From: Euptelea pleiosperma
Lineage: Eukaryota; Streptophyta; Magnoliopsida; Ranunculales; Eupteleaceae
Length of the DNA: 64,000 bases
Direction of reading: 5' to 3'
Assembly (NCBI GenBank): GCA_035048495.1
Contig: CM068551.1
Coordinates: 11,471,248 to 11,535,247, forward strand
The translations under genes and the position numbers were made by a program. The notes under the pieces are model-generated. The model did not search any database and was not told the DNA's origin. It saw only the letters and a program-made list of their open reading frames with translations. Positions 62,848 to 64,000 of the stretch are shown here, one piece after another (within the stretch, counting starts at the first letter, position 1; each line of letters begins with the position of its first letter).

Positions 62848-63700
62848 TGCAAAGAGAATGTAGAAACACTTCTAGACCCATTATTCGATAGAGAGAATAC
62901 CTGTTGGAAAGCAAAGATGAGAACTTTCCTCAAATCCATAGATTAACGAGTGCGGCTTACAGTGTTGAATCGATAGACAACTCCCACAAGTACAGTAAAA
63001 CATACTGTAGTCCGTAAGCCTAATGATAAGTAGTTAAATGATGACCATGGGGCTTGTTGTTTAAATAATAAGGGATTAAATGTTATCTTTAATGCCATTG
63101 ACAAGAATGAATTCAATCGAATCTCGACGTGTGAATTAGTTAAACAAGCATTAGACATCCTTAAAACTACTCATGAAAGAACCTCAGTATTTAAAATTTT
63201 TAAATTACAAATGTTGACTACTAAATTTGTATCCATCAGAATAGAGAAAAAAAAAGATGTTCATAGAGTGTTATGCTAAACTCAGTGATATTGTGAAATT
63301 AGCCCATAATTTGGGTGAGAAAATTCTTAATGCCAAAATTGTCAGATGTTGAATCTCAATTGTGTGGATGCTAGGAAGTCTCTAGAAAATCAATTAATAA
63401 ATCTAAAAAGAGACTTGCCTTATTTATCTAAGAGCACTGAGAAACTTGATAAAATGCTTAGTGTAGGAAATGAATATTGGTGACAATAATGGTTTAGGTT
63501 ATGTGCATAACAAGAACTCTGCATAGACTTTATTTACTTTAAAACTCAGTTTGTGAAAACTAATAAAATCTTACTTACAACCATGGTTGATCTACCCAGG
63601 ACTACCTAGAATAAACCAGTTTGTATCTACTATAGGGGTAAAGGTCACATAAACAAGAATTGCCTCCCTTGTTTTAGAGGCATTAGTTCTCTTTTATAGC
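62848..63700 (+). pseudogene. SIRE-like Copia gag, heavily decayed
   Basis: Recognisable pieces: WKAKMRTFLKSID near 62900, LNVIFNAIDKNEFNRIST and CELVKQALDILKTTHE near 63080-63180, FKLQMLTTKF near 63200, and a knuckle remnant YYRGKGHINKNC near 63630. At least ten stops or frame changes. A minus-strand frame over the same bases is a by-product. Confidence 0.8.
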
Positions 63701-64000
63701 CTTCCTTCCTCTCAGGATATGAAACCCACATGCTTGTCCATTCTGTTAGGATTAAGTCCACATGTTCATATCTTATTGGCTTAACTCTTAGGGCCACTTG
63801 ATGTGCAACGCTCTATTCTTCGCCAACTATCATTAGTTGGATTTTGTGAATATTTGTCAGTTGACATTCGGTTAGAATGTGAATATTTGTTAGTTGGCAT
63901 TTGATTAGGACACAAATATTTGCCATCTGATGTTCGGGATGTTCTGGGTCCAATTTCTAACTCAGATACATTTGATTATGAGAACCTGCTAGTAAGTTGC
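63701..64000. repeat. Window end with 34-bp imperfect tandem repeat
   Basis: Three units of GTGAATATTTGTCAGTTGAC-like sequence at about 63844, 63878 and 63911. No protein recognised. Confidence 0.65.

Noticed and set aside
63701..64000. CRISPR-like spaced repeat
   Set aside because: The 34-bp units are directly adjacent without spacers and are imperfect, in a plant nuclear context.

Overview
This is a repeat-dominated stretch of a plant nuclear genome, probably a woody angiosperm. The evidence is GT-AG introns, Tekay-type chromovirus and SIRE-type Copia retrotransposons, L1-type LINEs, plant hAT transposases with BED, DUF659-like and hATC regions, and one plant-type FKBP15 gene. The species cannot be named from sequence alone. 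I found no bacterial operon, CRISPR array, rRNA or tRNA gene.

The only host gene I can reconstruct is a minus-strand FKBP15-type (ER lumen) peptidyl-prolyl isomerase. It has six exons between 17236 and 32973 and encodes 158 aa. Its 477-nt coding sequence is spread over 15.7 kb because introns 2, 3 and 4 are filled with transposable elements.

Layout: 1-8004 is a minus-strand LINE fragment next to a 6 kb Copia element (1622-7642). That Copia element has lost RT/RNase H and carries two non-autonomous hAT elements (2861-4387 and 4828-5866), each with a perfect 8-bp target-site duplication (TSD). 8446-14606 is a large hAT element whose four-exon transposase (10380-13716) is broken by one in-frame stop. 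15093-16880 holds small DNA elements. 17236-32973 is FKBP15. Its intron 3 carries a second hAT element (21373-25201, 8-bp TSD) with a fully open 829-aa transposase, inserted inside a LINE. Its intron 2 carries LINE remnants, a hAT deletion derivative (30973-31747) and a fold-back MITE. 33000-47180 is a mosaic of inverted-repeat elements, a hAT element with GTTTTAACGG repeats, Harbinger/Tourist elements, LINE 3' ends, retroelement fragments and tandem duplications.

47183-64000 is a nested stack. A degraded SIRE-like Copia element was split by a 14.2 kb Tekay-type Ty3/gypsy element (48095-62286, TSD TTGTA). That element was split in its chromodomain region by a TG...CA element (50325-55949, TSD TAGTG), itself split by a relative (51493-54230, TSD GGTTT). 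The inner two look like solo LTRs of one long-LTR family.

The most interesting cross-window pattern is that six distinct hAT-type elements each carry their own dense set of palindromic or paired subterminal motifs, as if each lineage uses a different transposase-recognition code.
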